This document shows, piece by piece, positions 1 through 8,141 of a stretch of DNA of 31,198 nt. Numbering within the stretch: position 1 is the stretch's first letter; the number at the start of each line of letters is the position of its first letter. A program made the translations under genes and the position numbers. The stretch is taken from positions 1 through 31,198 of the forward strand of contig DATJNS010000237.1 of the NCBI GenBank assembly GCA_035507915.1. Reading direction: 5' to 3'. The DNA is from JACQAI01 sp035507915. Lineage in GTDB: Bacteria; Pseudomonadota; Alphaproteobacteria; Elsterales; Elsteraceae. The notes below the pieces were generated by a model. It was not told the DNA's origin. It did not search any database and worked only from the letters and a program-made list of their open reading frames with translations.

Positions 1-378
1 CAGCTGACCGTGATGCCACCGATCGCCGTGCTCGAGCACATCCGCGCCGGCAGCCTGCGCGCGCTCGCCTTCACCGGGCCGAAGCGCTGGGCCGAGCTGC
101 CCGACGTGCCGATCATGGCGGAGACCGGCGTGCCGGATTACGTCTACGAGGGCACCTGGGTCGGCATGCTGGCGCCGCGCGGCACGCCGCGCGCCATCGT
201 CGAGCGGCTGCACGCCGAGGTCGTCAAGGCGCTGGCGGTGCCGCGCATCGCCGCGGCGATCACGCGCGGCGGCTACGTGCTCGACGGCGGCTCGCCCGAG
301 GCGTTCGCCGAATTCCTGAAGGACCAGGTCGCGCGCTACGCCGAGCTGGTGCGCGCGACGGGCATCCAGCCGGAGTAG
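1..378 (+). CDS. Bug/TctC-family tripartite tricarboxylate transporter substrate-binding protein (C-terminal part)
   Basis: The frame is open from base 1 to a TAG at 376-378, so this is the last 125 residues of a gene that begins outside the window. It reads through an internal ATG at 10 that is not a real start. The sequence shows the typical end of Bug-family (TctC-like) periplasmic binding proteins: a stretch on raising the affinity lobe (LRALAFTGPKRWAELPDVP), then a PTxAE-like step (PIMAETGVPDY), a WVGMLAPRGTP turn, and a final helix with the usual spacing to the terminus (EFLKDQVARYAELVRATGI). In this family the protein captures carboxylated solutes in the periplasm, and many members are orphans without TctAB permeases nearby. 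No permease gene is visible here. The ligand is unknown. Confidence 0.9.
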   Translation, partial: QLTVMPPIAVLEHIRAGSLRALAFTGPKRWAELPDVPIMAETGVPDYVYEGTWVGMLAPRGTPRAIVERLHAEVVKALAVPRIAAAITRGGYVLDGGSPEAFAEFLKDQVARYAELVRATGIQPE

Positions 379-381
379 ACG

Positions 382-984
382 TCACTTCGCCAGGATGACC
401 TCGACGACCTCCCAGGGTTTGGGCTGGTTGACCTGCCCGCCGGAGATCAGGCGGTATTCGAACTTCACGTTCGCGCCTAGGTCGGGCGCGTAATAGTAGG
501 TGCGGCTGGACCGGTGGTAGTTGCCGCCCGTGCCGCGCAGAATGTCGACGATCGGGTACACCGTGAACGTACCAGCCGGCACGGTGATTTGGCGGGGTGG
601 TTCGACTGAGACGTCACGCGCATAGATAAAGCTGTTCCGTTGCGAGCCTGCGTTGTCGCCACCCTCGACGTCCTGATAAATGAAGCTGACCGACTTGCCC
701 GGCGCGATGGGCCAGAGTTCCGCGACAGCGTTCAACCACTTGTCGAACTCGTTGCCGCTCGCTCGATCACGATAGTAGAAGGCGACGTGCCCGAGCTCGC
801 TCGCAAACGGCTTGCCGTTGAGGCGGCTGCGCATGCACCAAAATCCGTCCCGACCGTCGTAGCGCAGCAGACCGCCGTCTGAATACCTCAAAGCGAGCCC
901 GGGTGTCGGGCACTTGAAATCCTCCGCCTGCGCGACCGCCGACAGCAGGATCCCGCCCAGCACGATCGCGAACTTAATCCGCAT
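382..984 (-). CDS. Exported protein of unknown function
   Basis: This is a 200-residue protein. A clear Sec signal peptide spans residues 1-20 (MRIKFAIVLGGILLSAVAQA), with likely cleavage after AQA, so it should act in the periplasm or outside. The mature part is rich in aromatic residues and Arg/Tyr, has a Cys pair near residues 25 and 50, and has no transmembrane segment. I do not recognise a family. The ATG at 984 is supported by a GAGGTG ribosome site a few bases upstream, and that site is preceded by a short inverted repeat (996-1012). The gene is convergent with the Bug gene (3-nt gap) and divergent from the Mo-hydroxylase gene. Its base composition is less GC-rich than that of its neighbours, which could mean later acquisition; that is an impression, not a measured value. 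Confidence 0.8.
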   Translation of the reverse strand: MRIKFAIVLGGILLSAVAQAEDFKCPTPGLALRYSDGGLLRYDGRDGFWCMRSRLNGKPFASELGHVAFYYRDRASGNEFDKWLNAVAELWPIAPGKSVSFIYQDVEGGDNAGSQRNSFIYARDVSVEPPRQITVPAGTFTVYPIVDILRGTGGNYHRSSRTYYYAPDLGANVKFEYRLISGGQVNQPKPWEVVEVILAK

Positions 985-995
985 ATGCCACCTCG

Positions 996-1012
996 GGTTG
1001 AGTGCCTCAACC
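996..1012. repeat. Perfect 7-bp inverted repeat in the leader of the exported-protein gene
   Basis: GGTTGAG (996-1002), spacer TGC, CTCAACC (1006-1012). The repeat lies immediately upstream of the GAGGTG ribosome site of the minus-strand gene starting at 984 and about 110 nt before the plus-strand gene at 1121. It could be an operator half-site pair or a small 5'-leader hairpin. Confidence 0.5.
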
Positions 1013-1120
1013 TATCAGGCTAGGGTCGGCAGGCCAAGCGATCAGGGCGCGTCGACCGATGGACACGAGCGCGCGGGACACGGCAATAATGCGGGCGGGC
1101 GCGGCGATCGAGGGGAATTG

Positions 1121-3469
1121 ATGCGCGAGAACGGGATCGGCCAATCGTTGCCGCGCAGCGAGGATCTACGCCTGTTGCGCGGGCTCGGGCGCTACACCGA
1201 CGACTTTCGCCCAACGGACCAGGCAGCGCTCGTGGTGCTGCGCTCGCCGCACGCGCACGCGCGCATCGTGCGCATCGACACGGGCGCCGCGCGCGCCGCC
1301 CCGGGCGTGCTTGCGGTGCTGACCGGCGAGGACGCCGCGCGCGAGGGCTTCGGCACGTTCTCCTCGCGCGTCACGCGCAAGCGCCCGGACGGCAGGCCCA
1401 ACGTCGTGCCGCCCTACCGCGTGCTGGCGCTCGAGCGCGTCCGCCACGTCGGCGACGCGGTCGCCGCCGTGGTCGCCGAGACGGTCGCCGAGGCCAAGGA
1501 CGCCGCCGAGCTGATCGAGGTCGAGTACGAGGCCCTGCCGTCGGTGACCGCGACCGCCGACGCCGCCAAGCCGGGCGCGCCGGTGCTGTGGGACGACATC
1601 CCGGGCAACGTCGTGTTCGTGCACGACCAGGGCAACCAGACGGGCGTCGACGAGGCGTTCGCGCGCGCCGCCCACGTCGCGCGTTTCGACTTCACGGTGT
1701 CGCGCGTCACCGCCGCGCCGATGGAGCCGCGCAGCGCGCTCGGCGCGTGGGACCCGGCCGACCAGCGCTACACCCTGACCGCCGCGCTGCAGTCGCCGCA
1801 CCAGATCCGCAGCGAGCTCGCCGAGCGCATCCTCAAGATCCCCACCCACCAGCTGCGCGTGGTGGCGCCCGACGTCGGCGGCGGCTTCGGCATGAAGGGC
1901 AGCCCGTTCCCCGAGCTGGCGCTGGTGCTGTGGGCGGCGCGCGTCGTCGGCCGGCCGGTCAAGTGGGTGTCCGAGCGCAGCGAAGGCTTCGCCTCCGACC
2001 ACCACGCGCGCGACAACGTGTCGAAAGCCGAGCTCGCGCTCGACAAGGACGGAAAATTCCTGGCGTTGCGGGTGAACGTCACGGCCAATCTCGGCGCCTA
2101 TCTGGCAATCAGCGGCATCCACTGCCCGACCAACAATCTGGGCGGGCTCGCCGGCGTCTACACGACGCCGCACATCCACGTGCACGTCGTCGGCGTGGTG
2201 AGCAACACCAACCCGACCTCGGCCTATCGCGGCGCCGGCCGCCCCGAGGCGACCTACGCGCTCGAGCGCGTGATCGACGTGGCGGCGCGCGACCTCGGCA
2301 TCGATCCGGCCGAGCTGCGCCGCCGCAACCTGATCCCGGCGTCGGCGATGCCGTACGACACGCGCTTCATCTTCAAGTACGACAGCGGCGATTTCGTGAA
2401 GAACCTCGACATGGCGCTCGAGCTCGGCGGCTGGAGCGGCTTCGAGGCGCGCCGCGCCGAGGCCCGGCGCCGCGGCAAGCTGCGCGGCATCGGCATCGCC
2501 AACCCGATCGAGATCGCCGGCGGACCGCCCGACGTGCCGCTCGAGGAGGGCGCCGAGATCCGCTTCGACCCCGCCGGCGGCGTCACCGTGCTGATGGGCA
2601 CGCACAACCACGGCCAGGGCCACGAGACGACGTTCCGCCAGATCATGGTCGACCTGCTGGGCGTGCCCTACGACAAGATCCGCCTGGTGTGCGGCGACAC
2701 CGACCAGGTGATCCACGGCAAGGGCACGTTCGGCTCGCGCTCGATGAGCTCGGGCGGCTCGGCGCTGGTGCGCGCCGCCGAGAAGATCGTCGCGCGCGGC
2801 AAGCGCCTGGCCGCGCACCTGCTCGAGGCCGCCGAGGCCGACATCGAGTTCGCCGACGGCGCGTTCACCGTCGCGGGCACCGACAAGGCGATCGACATCG
2901 TGGCGCTCGCCCAGGCGTCCTACCGCATCGCGGGCCTGCCGCGCGACCTCGAGGTCGGCCTGACCGAGGCCGCCGTCGTGATCCCGGCGGGACCGACCTA
3001 TCCGAACGGCACGCACGTGTGCGAGGTCGAGGTCGATCCCGACACCGGCGCCGTCGAGATCGTGTGCTACAGCGTGGTCGACGATGTCGGCGTGATGGTC
3101 AATCCGCTGATCGTCAAGGGCCAGATCCATGGCGGCGTCGCGCAGGGCGTCGGCCAGGTGCTGTTCGAGCAGGTCGCCTACGAGGCTTCGAGCGGCCAGC
3201 TGCTCTCGGGCTCGTTCATGGACTACAGCATGCCGCGCGCCGACGACCTGCCGTCGATCGCGATCGCCAGCCACGAGGTGCCGGCGAAATCCAACCCGCT
3301 CGGCGTCAAGGGCGCCGGCGAGGCCGGCACGATCGGCGCGCTGCCGGCGGCGATGAGCGCGATCGTCGATGCGCTGCGGCCGCTCGGCGTCGACCATCTC
3401 GACATGCCGGCGACGCCGGAGCGCGTGTGGCGCGCGATCCAGGGCGCGCGCCGGCAAGCCGCGGAGTGA
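1121..3469 (+). CDS. Xanthine dehydrogenase-family molybdopterin-binding large subunit (CoxL-like)
   Basis: A 782-residue protein and a full-length large subunit of the xanthine oxidase / CO-dehydrogenase-type Mo hydroxylases, which hydroxylate heterocycles, aldehydes and related carbons using water. Visible landmarks are the N-terminal LPRSEDLRLLRGLGRYTDD element, GGGFGMKG (residues 253-260), AYRGAGRPE (368-376), the cofactor-binding GQGHET (498-503), and GVKGAGEAG with the catalytic Glu at about 734. The AYRGAGR loop lacks the Cys of true (form I) CO dehydrogenase, so CO oxidation is unlikely. ATG 1121 was chosen over upstream in-frame codons because AGGGG sits just before it and the protein then starts like the family. 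The next gene begins 4 nt after the stop. The usual [2Fe-2S] and FAD subunit genes are not adjacent. Confidence 0.92.
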   Translation: MRENGIGQSLPRSEDLRLLRGLGRYTDDFRPTDQAALVVLRSPHAHARIVRIDTGAARAAPGVLAVLTGEDAAREGFGTFSSRVTRKRPDGRPNVVPPYRVLALERVRHVGDAVAAVVAETVAEAKDAAELIEVEYEALPSVTATADAAKPGAPVLWDDIPGNVVFVHDQGNQTGVDEAFARAAHVARFDFTVSRVTAAPMEPRSALGAWDPADQRYTLTAALQSPHQIRSELAERILKIPTHQLRVVAPDVGGGFGMKGSPFPELALVLWAARVVGRPVKWVSERSEGFASDHHARDNVSKAELALDKDGKFLALRVNVTANLGAYLAISGIHCPTNNLGGLAGVYTTPHIHVHVVGVVSNTNPTSAYRGAGRPEATYALERVIDVAARDLGIDPAELRRRNLIPASAMPYDTRFIFKYDSGDFVKNLDMALELGGWSGFEARRAEARRRGKLRGIGIANPIEIAGGPPDVPLEEGAEIRFDPAGGVTVLMGTHNHGQGHETTFRQIMVDLLGVPYDKIRLVCGDTDQVIHGKGTFGSRSMSSGGSALVRAAEKIVARGKRLAAHLLEAAEADIEFADGAFTVAGTDKAIDIVALAQASYRIAGLPRDLEVGLTEAAVVIPAGPTYPNGTHVCEVEVDPDTGAVEIVCYSVVDDVGVMVNPLIVKGQIHGGVAQGVGQVLFEQVAYEASSGQLLSGSFMDYSMPRADDLPSIAIASHEVPAKSNPLGVKGAGEAGTIGALPAAMSAIVDALRPLGVDHLDMPATPERVWRAIQGARRQAAE

Positions 3470-3473
3470 CGCC

Positions 3474-4397
3474 ATGAAGATCGCGATGATGGGCAGCGGC
3501 GGGGTCGGCGGCTATTTCGGCGGCCGGCTCGCCGCCAAGGGCTACGACGTGACGTTCATCGCGCGCGGCGCCCACCTGGCCGCGATGCGCGAGCACGGCC
3601 TCACGATCGAGAGCGGCGTGGCGCCGCTCGTCCTCAAGGTGCGCGCGACCGACGATCCCGCGACGGTCGGACCGGTCGACATCGTGCTGCTGTCCGTCAA
3701 GCTGTGGGACACCGAGACGGCCGCGCAGGCCATCAAGCCGATGCTCGGCCCCGGCACCGGCGTGATCTCGCTGCAGAACGGCGTCGACGCCGAGCCGATG
3801 CTCCTGAGGTTGCTGGGCGCACGCCACGTCATGGGCGGGATTGCCCAGATCGGCGCCACGATCGCGCGGCCGGGCGTGATCGCGCATGTCGGCACCATGC
3901 AGCGGCTGGTGTTCGGCGAGCTCGACAACACGCCGTCGCCGCGCGCCCAGGCGCTGATCGAGGCGTGCCAGGCGTCCGGCATCACGGCCGAGATCAGCGC
4001 CGACATCGTCAAGACGATCTGGACCAAGTTCGTGTTCCTGGTCGGCATGAGCTCGGTCACCAGCCTCACGCGCATGCAGATCGGTCCGATCCGCAAGGAT
4101 CCCGACGCCCGCGCGCTGCTCCTCAACGTGATGCGCGAGGCGGTCGCGGTCGGGCGCAAGAAGGGCGTCGGCCTCGAGGCCGACTTCGCCGAGCAGCAGA
4201 TCGGCTTCGTCGACGGCCTGCCCGAGACCATGACGACCTCGATGCATCACGACCTCGAGCGCGGCAACCGCCTCGAGCTGCCCTGGCTCGCCGGCACCGT
4301 GGCGCGCTTCGGCCGCGAGCTCGGCATCGACACGCCTTACTGCAACGCCATCCTGGGCGGGCTCGCGCTCTACGCCAACGGACGCCAGCCGGCGTGA
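3474..4397 (+). CDS. 2-dehydropantoate 2-reductase (ketopantoate reductase) family protein
   Basis: A 307-residue ApbA/PanE-type NADP-dependent reductase. The N-terminus carries the Rossmann motif GSGGVGG (residues 7-13). LQNGVDAE follows, then a C-terminal helical domain with the lysine-bearing IVKTIWTKFVFLVG segment and the DLERGNRLEL segment, which holds family-conserved acid and Asn residues. ATG 3474 was selected because the protein then starts with the nucleotide-binding strand (MKIAMMGSGG). The gene follows the Mo-hydroxylase gene by 4 nt and overlaps the amidase start by 4 nt, so it is translated as part of that operon. Paralogues of PanE often reduce other 2-oxo acids, and the catabolic context argues against pantothenate synthesis as the main role. 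That is inference. Confidence 0.9.
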   Translation: MKIAMMGSGGVGGYFGGRLAAKGYDVTFIARGAHLAAMREHGLTIESGVAPLVLKVRATDDPATVGPVDIVLLSVKLWDTETAAQAIKPMLGPGTGVISLQNGVDAEPMLLRLLGARHVMGGIAQIGATIARPGVIAHVGTMQRLVFGELDNTPSPRAQALIEACQASGITAEISADIVKTIWTKFVFLVGMSSVTSLTRMQIGPIRKDPDARALLLNVMREAVAVGRKKGVGLEADFAEQQIGFVDGLPETMTTSMHHDLERGNRLELPWLAGTVARFGRELGIDTPYCNAILGGLALYANGRQPA

Positions 4398-5821
4398 GCG
4401 ACGCGCTCGCCTACACGCCGGCCGCCGAGCTGGCGGCGCAGATCCGGCGTAAGGCGTTGTCGCCGGTCGAGCTGATCGACGCGACCCTGGCGCGCGTCGA
4501 GGCGCTGCAGCCGGCGCTCAACTGCTTCATCACCGTGTGCGCCGACCAGGCGCGCGCGGCGGCGCGGGCGGCCGAGGCTGCGGTCATGCGCGGCGCGGCG
4601 CTGGGGCCGCTTCACGGCGTTCCAGTCTCGATCAAGGACCTGGTCAACACCGCGGGCGTGCGCACGACCTTCGGCTCCCACGTGTTCGAGCACAACGTAC
4701 CCGCTTCCGACGCCGTCTCGGTGGCGCGCCTCAGGGCCGCCGGCGCGATCCTGATCGGCAAGACGACGACGCCGGAGTTCGGCCACAAGCCGTTCACCGA
4801 CGCGCCCTTGTTCGGGCGCACGCGCAATGCCTGGGACGCCGGGCGCACCTCGGGCGGCTCGAGCGGCGGCGCCGCGGTGGCGGTCGCCGCCGGGCTGGGG
4901 CCGCTCGCGGTCGCGACCGACGGCGGCGGCTCGACGCGCATTCCGGCGGCGTGCAACGGCGTGGTCGGCTTCAAGCAGTCGAAGGGCGTGGTGCCGCACG
5001 ACCAGACGCCGGACGGCTTCGGCAACCAGGCCTTCATCACGCCGACCACGCGCACCGTGATGGACACCGCCCTGATGCTCGCCGCGATGGCCGGGCCGCA
5101 CCCGAGCGATCCGCATTCGGTCGGGCTCACCATGCCGGACTTCATCGCGGCGGCGCGGCCCGAGGGCGACCTCACGGGCGTGCGCATCGCCTGGCGCCCG
5201 ACCCTCGGCAACCAGGTGGTCGATCCCGAGGTGCTGGCCATGACCGAGGCCGCGGTCGCGCGCCTGGCCGCCCTGGGCGCGATCGTCGAGCCGGTGCCCG
5301 ACGATTTCGGCCCGACCGAGCCGACCTGGCTCGTGCTGACCCATTCGTTCTGGCACGGCCGCTTCGCGCAGTACCTGCCGCAATACGGCAACCGCATGAC
5401 GCCGAGCCTGGTGCGCCAGATCGAGAACGGCGCGCGCTACAGCGCCGCCGATCTGCAGCAGGCGCTGTTCGAGCGGACGCGGATCTACCGGCAGATCCAG
5501 GGCTGGTTCGAGACCTGCGACCTGATCGTGACGCCGACCCTCACGCGCACTGCGCTACCGATCGACGGCGATCTGTTCGCGCCGATCGAGATCGGCGGCC
5601 GGGCGGTCGATACCCCGCGCAAGGCCTGGTACCCCTACACGCACCCTTTCAACCTGTCAGGCAACCCCGCCGTCACCCTGCCGTGCGGCTGGGCGCGCGA
5701 CGGGCTGCCGGTCGGCCTGCAGATCGTCGGCCCGTTGATGGAGGATGCCCGCGTGCTGCGCGCCGCCGCCCTGTTCGAAGCCGCGCAGCCCTGGGCGCAC
5801 CGGACCCCGACGCTGCCCTAG
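4394..5821 (+). CDS. Amidase (amidase-signature family)
   Basis: A 475-residue serine hydrolase of the amidase-signature family, which cleaves C-N amide bonds. The Ser-cisSer-Lys triad can be placed: Lys81 in PVSIKD, cis-Ser156 in GGSSGG, and nucleophile Ser180 in DGGGSTRIPA. Length and order match the family. The GTG start at 4394 overlaps the preceding TGA (GTGA), a typical coupled arrangement. Co-transcription with a Mo hydroxylase and a ketopantoate-reductase-like enzyme suggests that it hydrolyses an amide intermediate made by ring hydroxylation, but the substrate is not determinable. Annotations such as GatA are unlikely because no GatB or GatC genes are nearby. Confidence 0.92.
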   Translation: MSDALAYTPAAELAAQIRRKALSPVELIDATLARVEALQPALNCFITVCADQARAAARAAEAAVMRGAALGPLHGVPVSIKDLVNTAGVRTTFGSHVFEHNVPASDAVSVARLRAAGAILIGKTTTPEFGHKPFTDAPLFGRTRNAWDAGRTSGGSSGGAAVAVAAGLGPLAVATDGGGSTRIPAACNGVVGFKQSKGVVPHDQTPDGFGNQAFITPTTRTVMDTALMLAAMAGPHPSDPHSVGLTMPDFIAAARPEGDLTGVRIAWRPTLGNQVVDPEVLAMTEAAVARLAALGAIVEPVPDDFGPTEPTWLVLTHSFWHGRFAQYLPQYGNRMTPSLVRQIENGARYSAADLQQALFERTRIYRQIQGWFETCDLIVTPTLTRTALPIDGDLFAPIEIGGRAVDTPRKAWYPYTHPFNLSGNPAVTLPCGWARDGLPVGLQIVGPLMEDARVLRAAALFEAAQPWAHRTPTLP

Positions 5822-5834
5822 CCGCCGCGGCGGC
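5821..5834. repeat. 14-bp perfect palindrome filling the gap between two convergent stop codons
   Basis: The sequence GCCGCCGCGGCGGC starts at the last base of the amidase stop codon and ends one base before the stop codon of the convergent ThDP enzyme. No T-tract follows on either strand, so it is not a canonical terminator, although it is the only structured element between the two transcription units. Confidence 0.4.
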
Positions 5835-7379
5835 TCAGAGCACCACCTCGATCAGGTTCGGCCCCTTCGCGCGCAGCCCGCTGGCGAGCTGATCGACGAA
5901 CTCGTCGATCGTCGTCGCGCGGCTCGCCTCGACACCCATCGACTTGGCGAGGCCGACCCAGTCGAGGTCGGGGCGGCCGATCTCGAGCATGTCGAGCGCC
6001 TTGCGGCCGGGGTTCTGCGCGCCGACATTGGCCAGCTCGATCTTGAGGATGCCGTAGACCCGGTTGGAGAACAGCACGGTCGTGACGTCGAGCTTCTCGC
6101 GCGCCTGGGTCCACAGCGCCTGGAGCGTGTACATGCCGCTGCCGTCGCTCTCGAGGCACACCACCTTGCGGTCGGGGCAGGCGACCGCGGCGCCGGTCGC
6201 CAACGGCAGGCCGATGCCGATCGAGCCGCCCATGTTCTGCAGCCAGTCGTGCGGCGCCGCGCCGCGCGTGTAGGGGAACAGGCCGCGGCCCGAAGTGATC
6301 GACTCGTCGACCACGATCGCCTGCTCGGGCAGCAGCGCGCCGATCGCCGCGGCGAGCTTGTCGAGCGTGATGGCGCCGCTCGGCAGCTCGGGCTTCTTGA
6401 GCGGCTCGACCGGCGCGGTCTCGGCGCCCGCGCCGAGCTCCTCGGCCAGCCACTCGAGCGCGTGGACCGAGTCCTCGGCCTGGGTCGACAGGGTGTGGAT
6501 GGCGCAGCCCTCGGGTGTCAGCACGCTCGGCTTGTTGGGGTAGGCGAAGAACGCGACCGGCGCCTTGGCGCCGACCAGGATCAGGTGACGGAAGTCCTTC
6601 AGCACCGCGAGCGCCTGGTCGACCGGATAGGGCACGCGATCGATCGCGACGCGCCCGGCGCCGCGCTGGATGCGCGCGTTCGAGGTCTGGCACAGCAGCT
6701 TGGCGCCGGTCTTGCGCGCGATCTTGCCGGCGAGATTGAGGCCGTGCTCGCGCACCGCGAGGCCCGACAGCAAAAGCACGGTCGGCTCTCCCGAGCGCAG
6801 CACCTTGACGGCGTTGGCGACCGCCTCCTTGCCGACCGGCGCGCGCGCCGGCACCGACGGCACCGACGCGATGCCTGCGGCCTCGTTCCACGCGGTGTCG
6901 GCCGGCAGGATCAGGGTCGCGATCTTCCCCGGCGGCGTGCGCGCGACCGCGATCGCCTCGGCGCCGTCGCGCGCCACCGTGGCGGCCTCGGGCGAGGTCT
7001 TGACCCAGGCCGAGAACGGCCGCGCGGCGCCTTCGATGTCGGAGGTCAAGGGCGCGTCGTGACGGCGATGATAGGTCGCGTGATCGCCGACGATGTTGAC
7101 GATCGGCGTGCTCGCACGGCCGGCGTTGTGCAGATTGGCGAGCCCGTTGGCGAGACCCGGCCCCAGATGGGTCAAGGTCGACGCCGGTTTGTCCGCCATG
7201 CGCCCGTAGCCGTCCGCCGCGCCGGTGACCACGCCCTCGAACAGGCCGAGCACGCACCGCATGCCCTCGACGCGATCGAGCGCCGTCACGAAATGCATCT
7301 CGGACGTGCCGGGATTGGTGAAGCAGACGTTCACGCCGCCGGCCACCAGGGTCCGTACCAGGCTCTCCGCACCGTTCAT
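5835..7379 (-). CDS. Thiamine-diphosphate-dependent enzyme, acetolactate synthase large-subunit-like
   Basis: A 514-residue protein with the three-domain ThDP fold (PYR, central, PP). The PYR-domain catalytic Glu48 sits in GLFEGVVTGAADGYGRM. The PP-domain cofactor motif is SDGSGMYTLQALW followed about 20 residues later by FSN, the GDGS...N pattern. The size is shorter than IlvB/IlvI (about 570), and there is no regulatory small-subunit gene alongside. This resembles the stand-alone ALS-like group that database labels call acetolactate synthase but whose reaction may be decarboxylation or carboligation of another 2-oxo acid, as in benzoylformate decarboxylase relatives. The ATG at 7379 is preceded by GGGGAG at suitable spacing. 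The gene is convergent with the amidase operon. Confidence 0.88.
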   Translation of the reverse strand: MNGAESLVRTLVAGGVNVCFTNPGTSEMHFVTALDRVEGMRCVLGLFEGVVTGAADGYGRMADKPASTLTHLGPGLANGLANLHNAGRASTPIVNIVGDHATYHRRHDAPLTSDIEGAARPFSAWVKTSPEAATVARDGAEAIAVARTPPGKIATLILPADTAWNEAAGIASVPSVPARAPVGKEAVANAVKVLRSGEPTVLLLSGLAVREHGLNLAGKIARKTGAKLLCQTSNARIQRGAGRVAIDRVPYPVDQALAVLKDFRHLILVGAKAPVAFFAYPNKPSVLTPEGCAIHTLSTQAEDSVHALEWLAEELGAGAETAPVEPLKKPELPSGAITLDKLAAAIGALLPEQAIVVDESITSGRGLFPYTRGAAPHDWLQNMGGSIGIGLPLATGAAVACPDRKVVCLESDGSGMYTLQALWTQAREKLDVTTVLFSNRVYGILKIELANVGAQNPGRKALDMLEIGRPDLDWVGLAKSMGVEASRATTIDEFVDQLASGLRAKGPNLIEVVL

Positions 7380-8046
7380 TCCGCCGCTCCCCGTCTCGAT
7401 CGTGCGCGCGCCGTCGCGCGGCGCACCCTATTCCAATAGCCCGGCCGCGCGATGGCGTCAGCGGCAATCTGGGATCACCGTCGCCGCCTCGGCGACCGCA
7501 TTTGGGCCGACGTCGCCCCGAATCGATTCTTCGATTCGCACGATTCCGACCGCGACCGGGCCTTCCCGCGGCGATCCGGCGCCCGATCGGCGCGATGGTC
7601 GAACGGTGAATTTGTCAACCCGTCGGCGGCCGCGATCGCCGACGCGCGGTGACACCGGCGACGCGTCGCACGATGCGCGCGGAGATGCGCGGCGCGTTCG
7701 GCTTGCCGCATGCCACGAGCCCGCGTCGACGATGCGCGCGCGCTGACGTCGCGCGGGCGTTGCGATCACGCGGCGCACGCCGCCGCGATCGCCTTGACAA
7801 CGCCGAGAGCCGCAGAATTCTGCGAAAAATCGGTGTTCGCGCGCGACTCGCACAGCGATTTGAGAATGGCACGCCGCACACCGTCGACGTCACGAGCGAC
7901 ACCGCGCACGCACGCATCGGCGATCGCCATCAGGACCCAAGATTCGAGTCGCAGCCGTCGCTTGCCGCACGTGTGCGACGCGCCGTGAGCGCGTCATCTC
8001 GCGGATGCGAAGACGATACGAACGCGAGTCGAGACGCGATCAAAAA
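7380..8046. other. Long stretch without a recognisable gene
   Basis: About 670 bases hold only overlapping Arg/Ser/Ala-rich open frames on both strands, with no family signature, no good ribosome site and no consistent codon bias. The texture is rich in CGATCG and GCGATC-like words, and there are three close CGATTC copies at 7524, 7532 and 7541. The right end leads into the dyad and promoter at 8047. It must hold the promoter of the minus-strand ThDP gene, but I cannot place that promoter with confidence. Confidence 0.5.
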
Positions 8047-8083
8047 GTCACACTGCATGACGAAATGTGTCATGCGCCGTGAC
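8047..8083. promoter_or_regulatory. Nested dyad (candidate operator) over the -35 region of the basic-peptide gene
   Basis: Two inverted-repeat pairs share one centre: GTCAC (8047-8051) with GTGAC (8079-8083), and GCATGAC (8055-8061) with GTCATGC (8069-8075). They are separated symmetrically by 3 nt on each side, with a 7-nt middle (GAAATGT). Twelve of 15 positions per arm are complementary. The right outer arm coincides with the proposed -35 box, which fits a repressor or activator site. The binding protein is unknown. Confidence 0.6.
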
Positions 8084-8107
8084 GGCACGGCGAGATTCCG
8101 GTAGATT
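8079..8107 (+). promoter_or_regulatory. Probable sigma-70-type promoter for the 37-residue basic peptide
   Basis: The -35 candidate is GTGACG (8079-8084, four of six matches to TTGACA). A 17-bp spacer follows, then the -10 candidate TAGATT (8102-8107, four of six matches to TATAAT). Transcription would start near 8114, leaving a leader of about 28 nt before the ATG at 8142. The spacing is ideal but the boxes are moderate. Confidence 0.45.
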
Positions 8108-8141
8108 ATGCGCGCCCGTACCACACTAAGAAGAGAGTACA

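Noticed and set aside
1121..3469. Naming the Mo subunit as CO dehydrogenase coxL
   Set aside because: The active-site loop reads AYRGAGR and lacks the Cys that coordinates copper in true CO dehydrogenase.
1166..3475. A 769-codon open frame on the minus strand
   Set aside because: It is antisense to the Mo-hydroxylase gene, has a His/Arg/Ala-biased low-complexity translation and no motifs; long antisense frames are expected in GC-rich DNA.
5745..7439. A 564-codon plus-strand frame across the ThDP gene
   Set aside because: It is a shadow of the minus-strand enzyme, whose cofactor motifs are intact; the plus-strand translation is Arg/Asp/Leu-biased without family features.
7794..7822. A TTGACA box followed 17-18 nt later by AATTCT
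   Set aside because: The -35 is perfect, but the -10 is poor and no gene begins within 300 nt downstream in that direction, so it is probably chance.
7458..8104. Several 60-150 codon frames in the gene-poor stretch
   Set aside because: All are Arg/Ser-rich, overlap each other on both strands and lack start signals or recognisable domains.
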